Positions 39,754-42,174 of a DNA stretch of 42,174 nt are shown here, piece after piece. The position numbers and the translations under genes are program-made. Position 1 is the stretch's first letter. The number at the start of each line of letters is the position of its first letter. The notes beneath the pieces are model-generated. The model was given only the letters and a program-made list of their open reading frames with translations, did not search any database and had not been told where the DNA came from. Source of the stretch: Eubacteriales bacterium (GTDB lineage: Bacteria > Bacillota > Clostridia > Tissierellales > GPF-1); the NCBI GenBank assembly GCA_030625815.1, contig DAOUQF010000032.1, positions 1-42,174 on the forward strand. The letters run 5' to 3'.

Positions 39754-41199
39754 ATGAGAGTATTCGAAAATCAAGTGCAATTTGTCAAGTACGAGGTTCT
39801 GCGCGAAGTCGCGCGCTATTCCTTCGAAGACAACCTGGAAAAAGGGAAAAAAGTCATTCCCCTGATTCTGAACCCCGGACCCGAGCCGCGATTTCGCTGC
39901 TGTGTCTATCACGAGCGCGAGGTGACAAAGGAACGCATCCGCATGGCGGAAGGTGGCGATTCCGCCAACCCGTTGATTGTGGAAGTCCTCGATTCCGCTT
40001 GCGATCAATGCCCGGTACAACGATATACCATCAATGAGAATTGCCGAGGCTGCCTGGCTCACCGATGCGAACAAGCCTGTCCCGTTAACGCCATCACCTA
40101 CATAGGCGGAAAAGCCATTATGGATCACAGCAAGTGCATCGAATGCGGACGCTGTGCACAAGCCTGCCCCTATAATGCCATCTCCGATGTGATGCGTCCC
40201 TGCAGAAGAGCCTGCCCAACGGGCGCCATCGAAATCAACAAAGAGAAAAAGGCAGTCATCAATCCCGACAAATGCATTGAATGCGGCGCCTGTGTATATC
40301 AATGTCCCTTTGGAGCGATTCAGGATAAATCCGAAATCACCAAGGTCATCGAGAGCCTTAAGGGAGATCGGTCCGTCTATGCCATGGTCGCCCCCGCCTT
40401 CTCCACCCAGTACAATTCGGCGGAACTCGGACAAATCATCGCCGGAATCAAGGCCCTCGGATTCCAAGACGTCATCGAAGTCGCCTTGGGCGCGGACCTC
40501 GTTTCCATCGAAGAAACCAAGGAATTGGCGACTCATTTAGAGTCCCATTCCGTGATGACAAGTTCCTGCTGTCCCGCCTTTGTCCAATATGTGGATCACG
40601 AGTATCCCGAATTGAAAAAATTGGTTTCCACAACAGTCTCCCCCATGATCGCAACCTCGCGATTGATCAAAAAGATCGATCCCGACGCGATTACGGTATT
40701 TATCGGCCCTTGCGTCGCAAAGAAATCCGAGAAAAAGCAGGCAGATCTCCTAGGAGACACGGAGTATGTGCTAACCTTTGAAGAGCTTTCCGCCCTCATC
40801 GACGCGAAGGGCATCGCTTTGGAAGAACTGGAGCCAATCCCTTTGAACAATGCCTCGTATTTTGGCCGAATCTTCGCCTCGACAGGCGGATTGACCGAAT
40901 CCGTCAAACATGCGGCGAAGCAATTGAATTTGGGACTTGAGATCAAGAGCTTGGCTTGCGACGGCATCAAGGAATGCGACAAAGCCTTGAAGTTGACGAA
41001 GTTCAATCGCCAGACAGCGAATTTCATTGAAGGAATGGCCTGTATCGGCGGTTGCATCAAAGGACCTGTTACCATGCATCATGGTAACAAGGACAAAAGT
41101 GCAGTCGCGACCTACGGAAACCTCGCCATGGAAGAGGATCAGCAAGATGCCCTGCGTGTTTTTGACTTGCAGGAGATCTCTCTCCATCGACACAAATAG
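39754..41199 (+). CDS. Group-B-type [FeFe] hydrogenase
   Basis: A 481-residue protein with all three H-cluster signatures intact: TSSCCPAF (Cys272 proton-transfer, Cys273), SPMIA with Met298, FIGPCVAKK (Cys320) and EGMACIGGC (Met428, Cys430, Cys434). The N-terminal 200 residues are Cys-rich: Cys49/50, DSACDQCPVQ, CRGCLAHRCEQACP, CIECGRCAQACP, RPCRRACP and CIECGACVYQCP, giving at least three [4Fe-4S] clusters. This architecture is that of clostridial group B enzymes, whose physiological direction is uncertain. Start ATG 39754-39756 follows AGAGGTGA; the three-codon upstream extension is rejected. A terminator follows. It probably exchanges electrons with ferredoxin in the cytoplasm. Confidence 0.92.
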   Translation: MRVFENQVQFVKYEVLREVARYSFEDNLEKGKKVIPLILNPGPEPRFRCCVYHEREVTKERIRMAEGGDSANPLIVEVLDSACDQCPVQRYTINENCRGCLAHRCEQACPVNAITYIGGKAIMDHSKCIECGRCAQACPYNAISDVMRPCRRACPTGAIEINKEKKAVINPDKCIECGACVYQCPFGAIQDKSEITKVIESLKGDRSVYAMVAPAFSTQYNSAELGQIIAGIKALGFQDVIEVALGADLVSIEETKELATHLESHSVMTSSCCPAFVQYVDHEYPELKKLVSTTVSPMIATSRLIKKIDPDAITVFIGPCVAKKSEKKQADLLGDTEYVLTFEELSALIDAKGIALEELEPIPLNNASYFGRIFASTGGLTESVKHAAKQLNLGLEIKSLACDGIKECDKALKLTKFNRQTANFIEGMACIGGCIKGPVTMHHGNKDKSAVATYGNLAMEEDQQDALRVFDLQEISLHRHK

Positions 41200-41202
41200 A
41201 AG

Positions 41203-41228
41203 AAAATGCGCCGCGGGGCGCATTTTTT
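41203..41228 (+). terminator. Intrinsic terminator of hydrogenase operon
   Basis: Stem AAAATGCGCC/GGCGCATTTT (41203-41212 with 41217-41226) and 4-nt loop runs into T residues to 41228, just after the stop codon. Confidence 0.92.
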
Positions 41229-41334
41229 ATTTAAAATCTTTGTGAATTTATCAATTGAATCGAATGAACCTGCCAAATCTTGGTATAATACAAGTAGCGA
41301 CTCAGAACATAAGAATCGAATTCAGGAGGTTCAG

Positions 41335-42090
41335 ATGAATAAAAATAATGTTTTTATTGCAACGCTTTTAATCCTATTCGGGGTTTCCCTATTGCTAATC
41401 CGCTATGACTTTGTTGGCGCCGAGGTATTTTTGGTTGCATGCGGGGGTGCTTTCCTTGCAAGCTATGGCACAAATAAAGGAGCTTTCAATCTCCTGATCG
41501 GTGTCTTTCTTGTGGGACTGGGGCTCAACAATATCTTGGACTTATCCATCTCTTCGAGTTTTATCCTGCTGATCCTGGGGGGATTATTCTATCTGCTCTA
41601 CTTCACAAAAAAAGGGACCGGATATATCTATCCCGGCATGATCCTGGCAGTCATCGGCATCAATCAATTGCTTGAGGAATGGACGAATCTTCCTTCCAAC
41701 GGATTGTTCTTCATTCTGCTGGGGGTTGGATTTATGACGACCTACCTTTTCGAGAAGGAACGCTTGCAATCCAATCGGCTTCTCGGTGCGGGTCTGATCA
41801 TCCTGCTGATCGGCGTCGTCCTTTTTATCACCTCGAATATCATGACGCCGGAAGTTGAAAATCTGTTTCGAATCGGTGCAGTGCCAGCCCTCTTTGTTCT
41901 GATCGGTTTCTATCTGCTTTTTCAACCCAGAAAGAAAAAGGAAGAGGACGATGATGAAACCCTGACCTTCAGCCAAGAATTCCCCGCTGAGAAGAATTTG
42001 GATTCCGAGAAACCGACAGCCAAAAAACCGAAAAAACGCAAACCCAAGATCCATTATGCCACGAAGGAAATCCATCGGGACGATGAATAA
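41335..42090 (+). CDS. LiaF/LiaI-type (DUF5668-like) multi-helix membrane protein
   Basis: A 251-residue membrane protein with about eight short hydrophobic helices in repeated hairpins (FIATLLILFGVSLLLI, NLLIGVFLVGLGLNNIL, SSFILLILGGLFYLLYF, YIYPGMILAVIGINQLL and so on), followed from about 205 by a long charged tail, acidic then Lys-rich (RKKKEEDDDETL, KKPKKRKPKIHY). The repeated pattern is that of the LiaI/LiaF transmembrane region, associated with envelope stress; a regulatory C-terminal domain is lacking. Start is the ATG 41335-41337 after AGGAGG; upstream frame is rejected. TATAAT at 41284-41289 is the likely -10. Confidence 0.8.
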   Translation: MNKNNVFIATLLILFGVSLLLIRYDFVGAEVFLVACGGAFLASYGTNKGAFNLLIGVFLVGLGLNNILDLSISSSFILLILGGLFYLLYFTKKGTGYIYPGMILAVIGINQLLEEWTNLPSNGLFFILLGVGFMTTYLFEKERLQSNRLLGAGLIILLIGVVLFITSNIMTPEVENLFRIGAVPALFVLIGFYLLFQPRKKKEEDDDETLTFSQEFPAEKNLDSEKPTAKKPKKRKPKIHYATKEIHRDDE

Positions 42091-42119
42091 AAAAATGCTG
42101 CGATTGCTCGCAGCATTTT
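42089..42119. terminator. Bidirectional terminator at right end
   Basis: A perfect 12-bp stem AAAATGCTGCGA/TCGCAGCATTTT (42092-42103 with 42108-42119) with 4-nt loop. A seven-base A-run on the left gives a strong U-tract for minus-strand transcripts; on the plus strand the four T residues at the stem end are the only tract. Confidence 0.88.
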
Positions 42120-42174
42120 CTATGTCTCAAATAGATGCAGATAATCTCCATATCCTTCTTGTTCCATCTCTTCC
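42120..42174 (-). CDS. C-terminal end of a minus-strand gene, cut by window edge
   Basis: The minus strand reads EEMEQEGYGDYLHLFET followed by TAG (42120-42122) with no stop before the window edge. A strong terminator follows immediately, with its U-tract on this strand, which supports a real gene end. The product cannot be identified from 17 residues. Confidence 0.55.
   Translation of the reverse strand, partial: EEMEQEGYGDYLHLFET

Noticed and set aside
39574-40536. Long minus-strand ORF of 320 codons opposite the phosphatase and group-B hydrogenase genes
   Set aside because: It is antisense to two genes with clear catalytic motifs, has no ribosome site that I can see, and its composition is that of a shadow frame.

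Overview
The window reads as a piece of chromosome from an anaerobic Gram-positive bacterium of the Clostridia. I cannot name the genus. The evidence is the Firmicutes block yybS-gdpP-rplI-dnaB-purA, many AAGGAGG ribosome binding sites, intrinsic terminators after most transcription units, a GlpP-type antiterminator, and two [FeFe]-hydrogenase-family proteins. Gene density is high, with no phage, IS element or CRISPR array, so this looks like core chromosome with lineage-specific operons.

Layout. 1-3.8 kb: the 5' part of nagB with a GntR/NagR-like operator, a DegV lipid-binding protein, a HAD phosphatase, an unannotated 39-codon membrane-peptide gene, a Trp-rich membrane protein and tRNA-Val(GAC). 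3.8-12 kb: pepV, purA, then dnaB, rplI, gdpP and yybS, all on the minus strand. The dnaB-purA gap holds a dense DnaA-box cluster. 12-18.7 kb: a nitronate monooxygenase/FabK-like protein, a surE-nitroreductase-metallohydrolase operon, two small plus-strand genes, an unusual MazG-like/GNAT/GNAT fusion and a YitT protein. 18.7-21.1 kb: a polar amino-acid ABC importer.

21.1-27.7 kb: a glycerol operon. glpP encodes an RNA-binding antiterminator. The glpK promoter carries a cre-like site and its leader contains a terminator. glpK is followed by an internally repeated membrane protein where an aquaporin-type GlpF might be expected, then glpA with a BFD iron-sulfur domain, a second FAD oxidoreductase and a DUF1667 Fe-S protein. 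These would import and phosphorylate glycerol and oxidise glycerol-3-phosphate. 27.8-34.6 kb: a ZIP metal transporter, MATE exporter plus adenine deaminase, and a two-component system beside a secreted Gly/Gln-rich DUF2680-like protein.

36.5-41.2 kb holds the most interesting unit. Two tandem Rex-like operators overlap the promoter of a four-gene operon: a [2Fe-2S] protein, a HydS-like sensory hydrogenase with Fe-S and PAS domains, a SpoIIE/PP2C phosphatase, and a group-B-type [FeFe] hydrogenase. I infer a redox- or H2-sensing signalling module wired to a hydrogenase. The window ends with a LiaF-type membrane protein and the last codons of a minus-strand gene.

All assignments come from reading the sequence; no database search was possible.
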